This document shows positions 46,401 through 53,516 of a stretch of 64,000 nucleotides of DNA, in pieces. This DNA comes from Variovorax paradoxus (GTDB taxonomy: Bacteria; Pseudomonadota; Gammaproteobacteria; Burkholderiales; Burkholderiaceae_C), in NCBI RefSeq assembly GCF_009498455.1, contig NZ_CP045644.1, forward strand, positions 4,343,001-4,407,000, written 5' to 3'. Below the pieces are notes generated by a model that searched no databases, was not told the origin of the DNA, and saw nothing but the letters and a program-made list of their open reading frames with translations. Position numbers and translations under genes: made by a program. Every line of letters begins with the position of its first letter. Positions within the stretch are counted from its first letter, which is position 1.

Positions 46401-49400
46401 CTGGCCGACAGCCACGCGATGTACAACGTCAGGCTCATGCCCGGCGGCACCGGCTTTGTGTGGGGCCCAGGCGGCCCTGCACTCGGCTACGAAGAGGGAA
46501 CACCGGTGGGCGAGCTCGAGTTCTCGGTGGGCTACTGCGATTGGGGTGGTCCGGATGCCTGCAAGGTCGATCCGACGCGCCTCTCCTATTTCTGGGGGCC
46601 CGGGGGCGTCGACCTGGACCCGAGCTTCGTCGAGGGCACGCCAGTCCTGCCCGACTACGTCACGATCTGCGAATGGGGGCCGAGCATCTGCACGACGGTC
46701 ATCAACCCCGTCAAGGACGTCACCAGATACACGCCGCTGTCGCCGATGTTCAGCGTGCTGCGCACCGGCACCGGCGACCTGGGCCTGGCGGCGGCCGGCA
46801 ATTTGGTCATGGAGTCGCCGTTCGGCGTCTACACGGCCGGCACGCGCTCGGCGCCGCTGCTCGATCCCAACGGCCTCGACCCGTTCAACCTCGCACGCGG
46901 CAACGCGGTCGGCGGCTCGGTGATCGGGCCGCAGACGGCGGACTACAGCGCCGCGCTCGCGGCCTACCAGGCCTGGTACCCCGAGCACGGCGGCAACCTC
47001 GACATCGCGGTGGGCGGCAATGTCGTCGGCGACGTCTGGGGCCACTTCGCGGGCGAGCGCGCACAGATGCCGAGCGCCGCGGTGGGCAACTGGCTGTGGC
47101 GCCAGGGCTCGGGCACGGCCCTGGCCGGCAGCGACCGCATCGCCACGTCGTGGTGGATCAACTTCGGCACCTACGCGCTGCCGGCCGGCGTGGAGTTCAG
47201 CACCGACAGCAGCCCGGAGCCCTACCTGGTGGGCTTCACCGGCATGGGCACCTTGGGCGGCGGCAACCTCACGCTGCGCGCGGGCGGCGACGCGGGCCTG
47301 ACCACGCGACTGGGCAACGCCCCGCTGTGGCAGCGCAGCGAAGCCATCGTGGCGGCGGTCGGCAGCACCGGCCGTGTCGATGCGAACGGCCAGCTGACGC
47401 TCACCGGCGGCGGTGACCTGCAGCTGCGCATCGGCGGCGTCGTCAACCCGAACCTGGCCGCGGCGCAGTACGCGAGCGCTGGCGTCAACGCGCAGTACCA
47501 GGACCTCAATGGCGCCCTGGTCAACCTGCGCGGCGCGGCCACCGTGTCGGCCGCCGCCATCGGCGGCATCGAGCTGCGCTACCGCAAGGCCGAGCGTTCG
47601 ATTCCGGGCCAGGAAGGCGATGCGATGGACACGCGCCCGATCGACCCCTTCGTCCCGACCATCGGCATCGGCAACGCGGGCATCGTGCTCGTGCCGGGCG
47701 ACTCGGCGATGTACCTGGACACGCCGGGCGACCTGGTGCTCACGAGCGTGGCCGACGCAGGCCGCGCGCGGGTGCCGAACAGCTCGGCCTTCAAGCTCGG
47801 CGGCACCGAGTACGGCATCGGCCAGGGCTGGTTCACGCTGTGGACCGACCGCACCGCGATCAACCTGTTCAGCGCCGGCGGCAACCTCACGCCCGGCACC
47901 GACCTTGCGAACCTGCAGCCCAGCGGCCGGTACCTCGGCAGCATCAACATGAGCGACAACGTCACGGTCTATCCGTCGATCCTGCGCGCGACGGCGGCCT
48001 CGGGCAGCCTGTACCACGGCTTCTCGGCCACGCCCGGCACGCAGGCGCCGGGCCGTGCACTGGTGCTCGCGCCGTCGGCTTCGGGCGCGCTCGAGTTCCT
48101 GGCCGGCAACTCGCTGTTCGGCGGCGGCTATCCGGTGAGCATGTCGGGCGCGGTCACGCCGCTGCCCACGCCATGGGCGCCTGCGTTCGTCGGCTACGAC
48201 GCGATGCAGCGGCCGGTGGTCTACAACACCAGTTCCGAGGGCTCGTTGACCGGGTCGCTCGGCGTGCCGAACTACGGGGAGGTCGACCGCCATCCGCTGT
48301 TCGCCTTCGGGCCGGACACGCTGGGCAGCCGCGCGCTGCACGCGGCCGACGCGCCGCCCTCGCTGTTCTATGCGGCCAAGGGCGACATCCTGGGCCTGGC
48401 CAGCGGCACGGCGCGCAAGGTGGATTCCAGCGGCCAACCCGTGCCCGAGACCTGGTACCGCTCGGCCGCACCGGCACGCATCCGCGCCGGGCGCGACATC
48501 GTCGGCACCGAGGCGCTGATCGTGAACAACGACCCGCGCGACGTGTCGCTGATCGAGGCTGGGCGCGACATCCTGTATGCGAACGTGCAGGTCGCGGGCC
48601 CCGGCGCGCTGGAAATCTCGGCCGGCCGCCACATCACGCAGGACGACCGCGCCAGCGTGGTCAGCCGCGGTGCACTGGCCGAGGGCGACACGCGCCCCGG
48701 CGCGAGCATCGCGATGATGGCCGGCATGGGTGCTGGAGGTCCGGATTTCTCGGCCATCGCCGACCGCTACCTCGACCCCGCGAAGCGCGCCGAGTCGGGC
48801 CCCGGCCAGTCGCTGGCGAGCCAGCCCGGCCGCGTGGTGAAAACGTATGACGCCGAGCTGGCCGCATGGCTCAAGGAGCGCTACGGCTTCGTCGCCACCA
48901 GCGCCGATGTGAAGGACCCGGGCAGCGCGCTCGCGTACTTCAAGGCGCTGGCACCGGAGCAACAGCGCGTGTTCCTGCGCGGCGTGTACTTCGCCGAGCT
49001 GCGTGCGGGCGGACGCGAATACAACGACGTGGACGGCCCGCGCTACGGCAGCTACCTGCGCGGTCGCGGCATGATCGCCACGCTGTTCCCCGACCTCGAC
49101 GCGGCGGGCCAGGAGATCGTGCGCACGGGCGACATCATCCTGTACGGCCCTTCGGGCGTGCACACCGATTTCGGCGGCGACATCCAGATGCTCGCGCCGG
49201 GCGGCCAGATCGTGGTGGGCGTGCAGGGCGCGGTGCCGCCGGGCAGCGCGGGCGTCATCACGCAGGGCAGCGGACACATCCAGCTGTTCAGCGAAGGCAG
49301 CCTGCTGCTGGGCCTGTCGCGCGTGATGACCACCTTCGGCGGCGACGTGCTGGCCTGGTCGGAGCAGGGCGACATCAACGCCGGCCGGGGTTCGAAGACC

Positions 49401-49988
49401 ACGCTGGTCTACACGCCGCCCAAGCGCGTGTACGACAACGTCGGCAATGTGAAGCTGTCGTCGCAGGTGCCCAGCTCGGGTGCCGGCCTGGCCACGCTCG
49501 CGCCCATCGCCGAAGTGCCGGCGGGCGACATGGACCTCATCGCGCCGCTGGGCACCATCGATGCGGGCGAAGCGGGCATCCGCGTGTCGGGCAGCGTGAA
49601 CCTCGCGGCCTTGCAGGTGGTGAACGCGGCCAACATCCAGGTCAAGGGCCAATCGGCCGGCCTGCCGGTGGTGGCCTCGGTGAACGTGGGCGCGCTGAGC
49701 AACGCCAGTGCGGCGGCCTCGCAGGCCACGGCGGCGGCGCAGGACGTGATGCAGCGCGAACGCGCGGCGGCGCGCCAGAGCCTGCCGTCGGTGTTCTCGG
49801 TGCGCGTGCTGGGCTTCGGCAACGAGCCCGCCGACGGTGCGGCCGCGCCGTCCGATGCGGGCCGCGCCACGGCGCGCCCGGTGGGCTACGACGAGAGCAG
49901 CCCCGTGCAGGTGCTGGGCCGCGGGCCGCTGGGCGATGCGCAGAAGACCAAGCTCACGGCGCAGGAGCGGCGCTTGCTGGGGCAGTGA
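37491..49988 (+). CDS. giant filamentous-haemagglutinin-like exoprotein, cassette 1
   Basis: 4165-aa surface exoprotein. The signal peptide (MSNKTFRRAPVAHAAALALA to NAHAQ) is followed from about residue 120 by a haemagglutination/TPS secretion domain: TVEQTADKAILNWETFNVGR and VLIANRNGVVFSGSS, the N-x-N-G-x-x-F motif of two-partner-secretion proteins. The bulk is beta-solenoid sequence with recurring ID-V/L-SG-type turns. A Pro/Thr segment near residues 2780-2900 repeats an xLPxGTVL pattern; two cysteine pairs lie near 3020-3085. I place it with the filamentous haemagglutinin proteins that carry DUF3739, from memory. ATG 37491 is preceded by a GGGGT site and the 140-bp gap after fecR. No TpsB transporter is nearby. 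Role: adhesion or biofilm is likely by family; not shown here. Confidence 0.9.
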   Translation: MSNKTFRRAPVAHAAALALAMAGLAGNAHAQRAFSAAWMAQKNVAQGTAAVTGYLPNGTPASMLTNPLAQQQKANEQLRQSLGNLGLAAQAIAAQQAAQAAARAAAQNDPSVPDGLADGGLKVDTNSLSAGWLNARALTRDSQQQVDGRTVVTVEQTADKAILNWETFNVGRHTTVDFKQQADWAVLNRVNDPKARPSQIQGQIKADGTVLIANRNGVVFSGSSQTDTRNLVAAAAHIGDDQFKARGIYSNDTAPSFTTAKDDLGKVEVKAGARLSTKEPGSVTQGGGYVLLLGKEVANAGEIAARKGQVQLAAGDSFVIRKGVGTEANAFSTTRGNEIAPQFAADSTSGKVSNTGLLMAREGDITLAGREVRQDGVALATSTVAARGTVHLLNSAADTRGNVAVGQGAVTAVLIEDDGKASALDSQRDALLKESAAQDAARALVPPGLFDNLSRLSDRRDQSRIEIVSGGDIRFEGDSLTLATGGQIAASATRRSFVADKARLDVSGAVGVNVSMTSNNVKVSVQGNETRDAPRNRESGALFNNDVWIDRRKLVRVAPGVGGYEGERWYAAGGLLEVGGYLGNQGHGIGEWAAQGGTVVLGGSEVVTQAGSNVNLSGGSLNVQTGFMNQTWLKGSDGRLYSLDKAPSDLLFDGVYKGFEAEHVRWGKANTDYFYNPLIAPQRVLENGYTVGRDAGRLVVSAPTAVLEGEIVAEVFNGAQQTRARDAALDDGYRQSQTAVARGGVLAVGHYGALGRIDLFDTDVRFGDVAAITQQMAAADALADERINTLWLDAAHLNAQHLSVLDVGTRGSVNVDKALTLADGGRLNLLGAFIDIGADITVRGGTLEAGNVFTSPVAGAQPRALVKDADSSLTVRDGVTLDLRGRRVDIGTSPEDTATLAVIDGGTVRMESTHGVTIGQGSLIDVSSGAALLAKGKPKGGKGGSVTLVADSTATSTDAQGRLSLGGEIRGHGVNGGGTLKLETGNALVIGLDPALSDATQLVLDASRLQSGFSGYDFNGHAGLTVAPGAQLDVVMPVYRIAPGAGADHEGGLALQLWTPPLLQQDAVNRQVVQRQGADLVLRSQRRNTEGGNLAIGAGAVVTVHAGRSIQLLGSGKSSFVIDGRLNAWGGRIGIDIEAPAFTMPESPSLQPHQRSVWIGEAAVLDVAARAQTGIDNDGRRYGTVRNGGTISIGGGLDWEAKGAAHAPDLAIVIRPGAVLDASGSHARIDVPTGSLWREIDVASDGGSIVLKSAHSLYLDGTLRAHAGGANAAGGTLAVALEAPVFSRFFAPDDAVRQSRELLLSQTQQPSGLPATLRPGHADAALTYGKGRLGVDQVRDGGFGNLSLLVNGLLSFDGNVDLTTAQSLRIYAGSFALADSAATDSHVRLASSYLRLAGVTGAPTKDGEVVYTTTWRHGASTRTSEAVFTAEADHIDIRDRVGFGAHGEIALTAGPAVVVDRRGFETVNMTSRGDLRLLGGTPALGLLGATTTELATMGDLTLTAAQIYPATGANAQIRAGYDTGRVLDIRRQVEGDVAMPQSAFGILALGGDTVRQGGIVRAPLGNLILGQDGRSTYEARASLVDLLPGSITSVSGAGLLMPYGGTTDGIGYSVAGTPIDKRAIGTSGILLTGDSVVGQAGALLDLSGGGELTGAGFVSGRGGSVDVLRTPLANANPANTFSQAGNGVYAIVPGFQGGYAPVSPDAGAGEPAIGRQVTLDHDVGGLKAGTYTLLPSTYALLPGAFRVEVGAPSALPAAPLPAGYGSYVASGYLGVANTAVKSSLASPLVVTPAAVVKQHATYNEMGYDAFVAADAARRGGVRGEIAADARNLQLDYFYSKPKDGVSMLQFDGTARFNPAAGSAGFGGTLSVTAVALEVTAPGAGRTAGFGGASVQADQLNAFGAPRMIVGGRIDLPYADNYATFKSNTGHIVVRSGATLRGAEIFLVAGGYGDGIQVEQGASLNTLGAGAPAYDSTDGVVFSAGRTAVLGLSNGWINLMPPVAEATPVTIQVGICPSGACSGQTTLYGEGTLAVATNRSFTMADTVRYGAKNLLLAVSSVNLGSDAALQQAAANGQLPSGLSMNQGILANLLAGNKGEGVPAVETLVLNARESVNIYGAVSLDTLDPTTGVSSIERLVLGTPAIYGYGGAGDTAKITTGEFIWTGLTPRPPGSGEIFPGENAPGGAIGSLLGHGTLDVSAARIVLGHAPNTQPDAGFSADRLALGFGTVNLNASERITANAKGTLGVYEQQGAYVTGKGYEYTGGQLNLRAPLLTGEAGSNNRITAGGDIVVSAPAGAQPAGDVPLGAQLALTGRRITIDGTVGLPSGKLQLTASGDVTLTANSRIDLAGQAVKFFEQTRYSRGGDLEVTSTAGNIVQAAGSVIDLSATHNRGGTMQATALGAGAGRIDLGGRILGTASGAYDAGGTVVPYDAAEINVRGQTVADFAGLNTRLNEGGVTGARRFQIKQGDLAIGDEVKARVVEVTLDGGSLTVNGRIDASGFQAGAIRLAAKGDLTVNGTLDAHATGLRVDSYGKIIDSPNRAIVDLTSTHGTLTLGSGVAIDLRAGTGVSAAQGNDGAARGTLALNAPRRGDNDVAIGVNGTPAIQGAKTIAVNAFRTYSDAPLAEAPDVTGHVPQLITQKYLDEIDGHSSAFIDKALANTSLSARLAGLGSYHLRPGVEIVSQTADGDLSVVGDIDLSGYRYGPGADRNDPARRGFGEPGVLVIRAGGNLNVYGSINDGFAPPPATPDDKGWYLTEQRTKFGTPFTPDGGDIVVPIDGVVLDKGTVFPKDALLNYDVPAEAMVLPTGTVLPVTVTLGAAYTLPAGTVLRANVYYADGSLRLKAGTVLTEAVVLDSGMQLGAGTALRGEASVQALVWPKGVRLPVAMKADGTIALARGALIPSMTDVQLPGDAAVNLRPEVDGVQGRNWAVAPMLGQGATSWSLQLTAGADLESADRRAVDPAKHGALILADSHAMYNVRLMPGGTGFVWGPGGPALGYEEGTPVGELEFSVGYCDWGGPDACKVDPTRLSYFWGPGGVDLDPSFVEGTPVLPDYVTICEWGPSICTTVINPVKDVTRYTPLSPMFSVLRTGTGDLGLAAAGNLVMESPFGVYTAGTRSAPLLDPNGLDPFNLARGNAVGGSVIGPQTADYSAALAAYQAWYPEHGGNLDIAVGGNVVGDVWGHFAGERAQMPSAAVGNWLWRQGSGTALAGSDRIATSWWINFGTYALPAGVEFSTDSSPEPYLVGFTGMGTLGGGNLTLRAGGDAGLTTRLGNAPLWQRSEAIVAAVGSTGRVDANGQLTLTGGGDLQLRIGGVVNPNLAAAQYASAGVNAQYQDLNGALVNLRGAATVSAAAIGGIELRYRKAERSIPGQEGDAMDTRPIDPFVPTIGIGNAGIVLVPGDSAMYLDTPGDLVLTSVADAGRARVPNSSAFKLGGTEYGIGQGWFTLWTDRTAINLFSAGGNLTPGTDLANLQPSGRYLGSINMSDNVTVYPSILRATAASGSLYHGFSATPGTQAPGRALVLAPSASGALEFLAGNSLFGGGYPVSMSGAVTPLPTPWAPAFVGYDAMQRPVVYNTSSEGSLTGSLGVPNYGEVDRHPLFAFGPDTLGSRALHAADAPPSLFYAAKGDILGLASGTARKVDSSGQPVPETWYRSAAPARIRAGRDIVGTEALIVNNDPRDVSLIEAGRDILYANVQVAGPGALEISAGRHITQDDRASVVSRGALAEGDTRPGASIAMMAGMGAGGPDFSAIADRYLDPAKRAESGPGQSLASQPGRVVKTYDAELAAWLKERYGFVATSADVKDPGSALAYFKALAPEQQRVFLRGVYFAELRAGGREYNDVDGPRYGSYLRGRGMIATLFPDLDAAGQEIVRTGDIILYGPSGVHTDFGGDIQMLAPGGQIVVGVQGAVPPGSAGVITQGSGHIQLFSEGSLLLGLSRVMTTFGGDVLAWSEQGDINAGRGSKTTLVYTPPKRVYDNVGNVKLSSQVPSSGAGLATLAPIAEVPAGDMDLIAPLGTIDAGEAGIRVSGSVNLAALQVVNAANIQVKGQSAGLPVVASVNVGALSNASAAASQATAAAQDVMQRERAAARQSLPSVFSVRVLGFGNEPADGAAAPSDAGRATARPVGYDESSPVQVLGRGPLGDAQKTKLTAQERRLLGQ

Positions 49989-50088
49989 CAGGGAAGGGCG
50001 GCAGAGGGCGGTAGATGAAATTTTTGTGACAAACGACATTCCCGGGTGCGCTGTTCCGTCTTGGTCTCAGAGCTTTCGTGACTGTCCG

Positions 50089-50850
50089 ATGCCCCCTCTG
50101 CTGTTGTCTTCTGCCGGCCCCCGCCCGCCCTCGTGGGCGCCGTTCCTGCTCGCCCTGGCGTTCGCTGCCCTGGCCGGCGCGGCGCATGGCGCGCCGCCCG
50201 AGGCCACCGCGAGTGGCGTGTTCCTCAACGCCGCCGGCGACGTGCTGACCGCGCGCCATGCGGTGGCGGACTGCCGTTCGCTGTTCGCCCTCAAGAACGC
50301 GCAGGTGGCGCAGGCCCGCGTGATCGCCGAGAGCGAAGAACTCGACATCGCGGTGCTGCGCACCACCCTCACGCCGTATCTGCACGCCACGCTCGCGACG
50401 GGTGAGCGCGCGTCGGCCGCGGGCAGCGTGGGCGTGTTCGCCGAGGCCTACGCTGTGCTGCAGCGCATGCCCGACCGCGCCGCGTTGCTGAGCAACGCCC
50501 TGACCGTGCCCGGCGTGCCCGGCGCAGAAGGCCTGCAGCTGCTGTCGGGTGTGCAACCCGGCGCCAGCGGCAGCGCGGTGCTGGGCGCCGACGGCCTGCT
50601 GCTCGGCGTGGTGGTCGAGCGTGTCGCCGCCGCGCCGCATGCGTCGGGCATGGTGCTCAGCCGCGCGGCCTCGGCCGCGGGCGTGGGGGGCGGCGTGACG
50701 CGGGTGCGCGCGGTGCCGGCCTCGCGCCTGCGCGACTTCCTGGACGCCCACGGCATCGCGTACACGCACAGCCGCGAACCGCAGCTCGGCCCCCAGCAGT
50801 CGCCCGCCGCGCGGGCCTCGACCCTGTCGGTCGGCGTGCTGTGCGGCTGA
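50089..50850 (+). CDS. exported trypsin-like protease-fold protein
   Basis: 253 aa with an N-terminal export signal (APFLLALAFAALAGAAHGAP). The trypsin-like triad is in order: His57 in LTARHAVADC, Asp86 in EELDIAVLR and Ser160 in VQPGASGSAVLG. No PDZ domain follows; the end contains SRLRDFLDAHGIAY. It starts 101 bp after the giant exoprotein and looks cotranscribed with the two following genes. The substrate is unknown. Processing of the exoprotein or regulated cleavage of a FecR-like protein is a guess from position. Confidence 0.8.
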   Translation: MPPLLLSSAGPRPPSWAPFLLALAFAALAGAAHGAPPEATASGVFLNAAGDVLTARHAVADCRSLFALKNAQVAQARVIAESEELDIAVLRTTLTPYLHATLATGERASAAGSVGVFAEAYAVLQRMPDRAALLSNALTVPGVPGAEGLQLLSGVQPGASGSAVLGADGLLLGVVVERVAAAPHASGMVLSRAASAAGVGGGVTRVRAVPASRLRDFLDAHGIAYTHSREPQLGPQQSPAARASTLSVGVLCG

Positions 50851-50882
50851 GCGTTCTTCTTTCGACTTTCACTGGAACCCCC

Positions 50883-51347
50883 ATGACCCCTTCTTCGGAC
50901 ACGACCCGCGGCTGGCGCCGCCTGCGACTGGCGCTCGGCTGGCTCGGCCTCGGGCTGTCGGCGGCCGCCGCGCCGCTCGCGGCATCCGCGCAAACACAGC
51001 CGCAGGTGCCGCAGCACTGGATCAGCTACGCCAACCTCGCGAGCAACCAGCTGCAGTCGTCGCTGAGCGATCCGGCCAGCGACACCGTGGTGCGGCTGCA
51101 CACCTGGATGCAGGACCGCATGCTCAAGGAAGGCCAGCCCGTGCCGCCTGCGCCGGTGGTGGTGCGCGTGTGGGTCGCGGGCAGCGGCAAGGTCGAGCGC
51201 GTGGCCTTCGATTCGCTGGGCGATGCGCAGGCCGACACCGACCTGCGCGCGCTGCTCACCGCGCAGCCGCTGGCCGAGCCGCCGCCGCGCGACATGCGCC
51301 AGCCGATGGTGCTGCAACTCACGCTGAGCTTTGTCGCGCGCACCTGA
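50883..51347 (+). CDS. exported TonB-C-like protein
   Basis: 154 aa. The export signal (LRLALGWLGLGLSAAAAPLA to ASAQ) is followed by a small domain with the TonB C-terminal pattern (PVVVRVWVAGSGKVERVAFD, then TDLRALLTAQPL and MVLQLTLSFV), similar to the C-terminal halves of the two STN proteins. It has no N-terminal membrane anchor or Pro-rich spacer, so it is not a full energy transducer. ATG 50883 was chosen because the upstream in-frame GTG would precede the signal by 14 residues. Overlaps the next gene by 17 bp. Confidence 0.7.
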   Translation: MTPSSDTTRGWRRLRLALGWLGLGLSAAAAPLAASAQTQPQVPQHWISYANLASNQLQSSLSDPASDTVVRLHTWMQDRMLKEGQPVPPAPVVVRVWVAGSGKVERVAFDSLGDAQADTDLRALLTAQPLAEPPPRDMRQPMVLQLTLSFVART

Positions 51348-52701
51348 GCGGTCGCACCGGCGCGGCCTGTGCGTGGCGCTGCTGGGCCTTGCGGCGGCAG
51401 TACCGCTGCACGCCGCCATGCCGTGGCCCGTGCCGGGGCTCGCGGCACTGGTCAAGGCCTACGGGCCGGCCGTGGTCCACATCGGCGTGGAGCGGCCGTC
51501 GGTGCCGGCGCGCCGCTACAGCGACCGCTGGCTGCTGCGCGCGCCGCCGGCAGAGGCCGACGACAGCAGCCTGGGCAGCGGCTTCCTGGTGAGTGCCGAC
51601 GGGCTCATCTTGACCAACGCGCACGTGGTCGCGCACGGCACGCAGATACGCGTGAAGCTGCCCGACCGGCGCGAGTTCCAGGCGCGCCTGATCGGCCTCG
51701 ATGCGCTGGCCGACGTGGCGCTGCTGAAGATCGACGCGACCGGCTTGCCCACGGTGCGCATCGGCGACCCGGCGGGCCTGGAACCCGGCGACGGCGTGGC
51801 GGCCATCGGTTCGCCCTACGGCTTCGGCAACTCGGTGACGGCCGGCATCGTCAGCGCCAAGGGGCGGCTGCTGCCGGGCGCGGAGTCGATGCAGTTCCTG
51901 CAGACCGACGTGCCGATCAACCCCGGCAACTCGGGCGGGCCGCTGTTCAACCTGCGCGGCGAGGTGATCGGCATCAACTCGCGCATCTACAGCCGCAGCG
52001 GCGGCTACCAGGGGCTGTCGTTCGCCATTCCCATCGACGCCGCGATGCGCATCAAGGACCAGCTGCTGGCCACCGGCACCGTCACGCGCGGGCGCATCGG
52101 CGTGGCTGTGCAGGAGGTGGGGCAGGCGCTGGCCGACACCTTCCGCCTGCCGCGCCCGGCCGGCGCGCTGGTGACCGACGTGGAGCCGCGCGGCGCGGCG
52201 GCGCGGGGCGGGCTGAAGACCGGCGACGTGATCCTGTCGGTGCAGGGCCGCGAGGTGGTGCAGGCGGCCGACGCGCTCGGCTTCATCGCCGAGCAGGTGC
52301 CGGGGCAGCGCGCGCGCCTCATGGTGTGGCGCGACCGCGCCGAGCATGTGGTCGAGGTGAAGGTGGAGGGCTACGACACGCCGCGCCTGCAGGGCGATGC
52401 GGCGGCGGCTTCGATGCCCTCACGGCTGGGCTTCGCGGTGCGTCCGCTGGCACCGGCCGAGCGGCAGTTTCTGCGCGTGGAGGGCGGGCTGCTGGTGCAG
52501 CGCGTGAACGTCGCGGCGTCGCGCGCGGGCGTGCAGCCGGGCGACGTGATCCTGGCGCTCAACGGCCAGCCGATCGACAGCGCGCAAGCGTTGGCACAGG
52601 CGCTCGATGAGGCGGATGGCGCGGCGGCGTTGCTGGTGCAGCGCGCGGGCGCGCGGATCTTCGTGCCGATCTGCGCGCGGCCGGGGTCGCCGAAGTGCTG
52701 A
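51331..52701 (+). CDS. HtrA/DegQ-family periplasmic serine protease with two PDZ domains
   Basis: 456-aa exported protease. The protease domain has His98 (LTNAHVVAHG), Asp128 (LADVALLKID) and Ser201 (NPGNSGGPLFN). PDZ1 is near residues 280-350 (VTDVEPRGAAARGGLKTGDV) and PDZ2 near 385-450 (VNVAASRAGVQPGDVILALN). This is the complete DegP/DegQ plan. Start: TTG at 51331, overlapping the previous gene by 17 bp, gives a proper signal peptide (RRGLCVALLGLAAAVPLHA); a GTG inside the signal is the alternative and no better ATG exists before the signal. A dedicated HtrA between two surface-adhesin cassettes suggests quality control or maturation of those exoproteins. Confidence 0.9.
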   Translation: MSRAPERSHRRGLCVALLGLAAAVPLHAAMPWPVPGLAALVKAYGPAVVHIGVERPSVPARRYSDRWLLRAPPAEADDSSLGSGFLVSADGLILTNAHVVAHGTQIRVKLPDRREFQARLIGLDALADVALLKIDATGLPTVRIGDPAGLEPGDGVAAIGSPYGFGNSVTAGIVSAKGRLLPGAESMQFLQTDVPINPGNSGGPLFNLRGEVIGINSRIYSRSGGYQGLSFAIPIDAAMRIKDQLLATGTVTRGRIGVAVQEVGQALADTFRLPRPAGALVTDVEPRGAAARGGLKTGDVILSVQGREVVQAADALGFIAEQVPGQRARLMVWRDRAEHVVEVKVEGYDTPRLQGDAAAASMPSRLGFAVRPLAPAERQFLRVEGGLLVQRVNVAASRAGVQPGDVILALNGQPIDSAQALAQALDEADGAAALLVQRAGARIFVPICARPGSPKC

Positions 52702-52727
52702 GTGCAACCGTGCCGCGTCATCCGAAC

Positions 52728-52748
52728 GTCATGCAGCGAACCTAGCAT
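52728..52748 (+). promoter_or_regulatory. 21-bp element shared upstream of both STN genes, copy 2
   Basis: GTCA-N3-AGCG-N3-CTAGCAT, 51 bp before the second STN start, with the same spacing as the copy at 34984-35004 and a following CCG in both. Candidate ECF-sigma promoter or operator; not tested. Confidence 0.5.
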
Positions 52749-52799
52749 CCGCTTCGACATGCCCCCCGGGCCGTGGCTTTGGCCGGGCGTATCGAACTC

Positions 52800-53507
52800 A
52801 TGCGGCATGCCCCTCTTTCTCTTCCTCTCGGCTCCCTGGCCATCCTCGTGTTGGTCGCCTGCATGACCGCCCGCGCGCAGTCCGAGGTGGCACCGCGTCG
52901 GCCGCACGACGCGCGCATCGCCTTCGACATCGCGGCCCAGCCGCTGGCCACGGCGCTGGAGCAGTACGGCCGCGTGACCGGGCTGCCCGTGTTCTTCGAT
53001 GCCGAACGCGTGGCCGGTCGCCATGCCGCGCCCGTGCAGGGGGTGTTCGATGCGCAGGCCGCACTCGATGCATTGCTCGCGGGCACGGGCCTGGTCGCCG
53101 ACGACGCCGGTGTGGGAGCGACGACCGCCTTCGTGCTCAAGCTCGCGCCTGCTGTGCCGAAGCCGGCACAGCCGATCGACGCGGTGCGAACCGCACCTGC
53201 GACTGTTGATCGCGGCTACGACGGGCTGGTCCAGACCCGCATCTGGGAAGCCTTGTGCGCCCACCCGCGCGCGGCGCCGGGCGGCTACCGCGCCGCGATG
53301 CGTTTCGTGATCGACGGCACCGGCCGCATCGCCCATGCATTCCTGCTGCACACGAGCGGCGACCGTGTGCGCGACGACGCCATCCTCGACACCCTGCGGC
53401 AGCTGCGCATCGATCGCGCACCGCCGCCGGACATGGCGCAGCCGCTCACGATGCTCATCCTGCCGCGCTCGCAGACGCCCGGGCTCGAATGCCCGGTGCG
53501 GCACTGA
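52800..53507 (+). CDS. exported STN-domain protein with TonB-C-like domain, cassette 2
   Basis: 235-aa paralogue of the STN protein at 35074. Signal sequence LPLGSLAILVLVACMTARAQ (a Cys is present in it, but the context is not a clear lipobox). STN domain at about residues 40-110 (RIAFDIAAQPLATALEQYGR, QGVFDAQAALDALLAGTGL), then a Pro/Ala linker and a C-terminal TonB-C-like domain (RAAMRFVIDGTGRIAHAFLL, ILDTLRQLRID). ATG 52800 sits just ahead of the signal; an upstream GTG (52773) is possible. The gene ends 9 bp before its sigma factor. Confidence 0.82.
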   Translation: MRHAPLSLPLGSLAILVLVACMTARAQSEVAPRRPHDARIAFDIAAQPLATALEQYGRVTGLPVFFDAERVAGRHAAPVQGVFDAQAALDALLAGTGLVADDAGVGATTAFVLKLAPAVPKPAQPIDAVRTAPATVDRGYDGLVQTRIWEALCAHPRAAPGGYRAAMRFVIDGTGRIAHAFLLHTSGDRVRDDAILDTLRQLRIDRAPPPDMAQPLTMLILPRSQTPGLECPVRH

Positions 53508-53516
53508 CGCATCGCC

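Noticed and set aside
40935..50039. A 3034-codon open frame on the minus strand opposite the first giant exoprotein
   Set aside because: Its sequence is Arg/His/Ala/Gly-rich without domains and mirrors the codon bias of the GC-rich sense gene. The plus-strand frame has a signal peptide and TPS domain.
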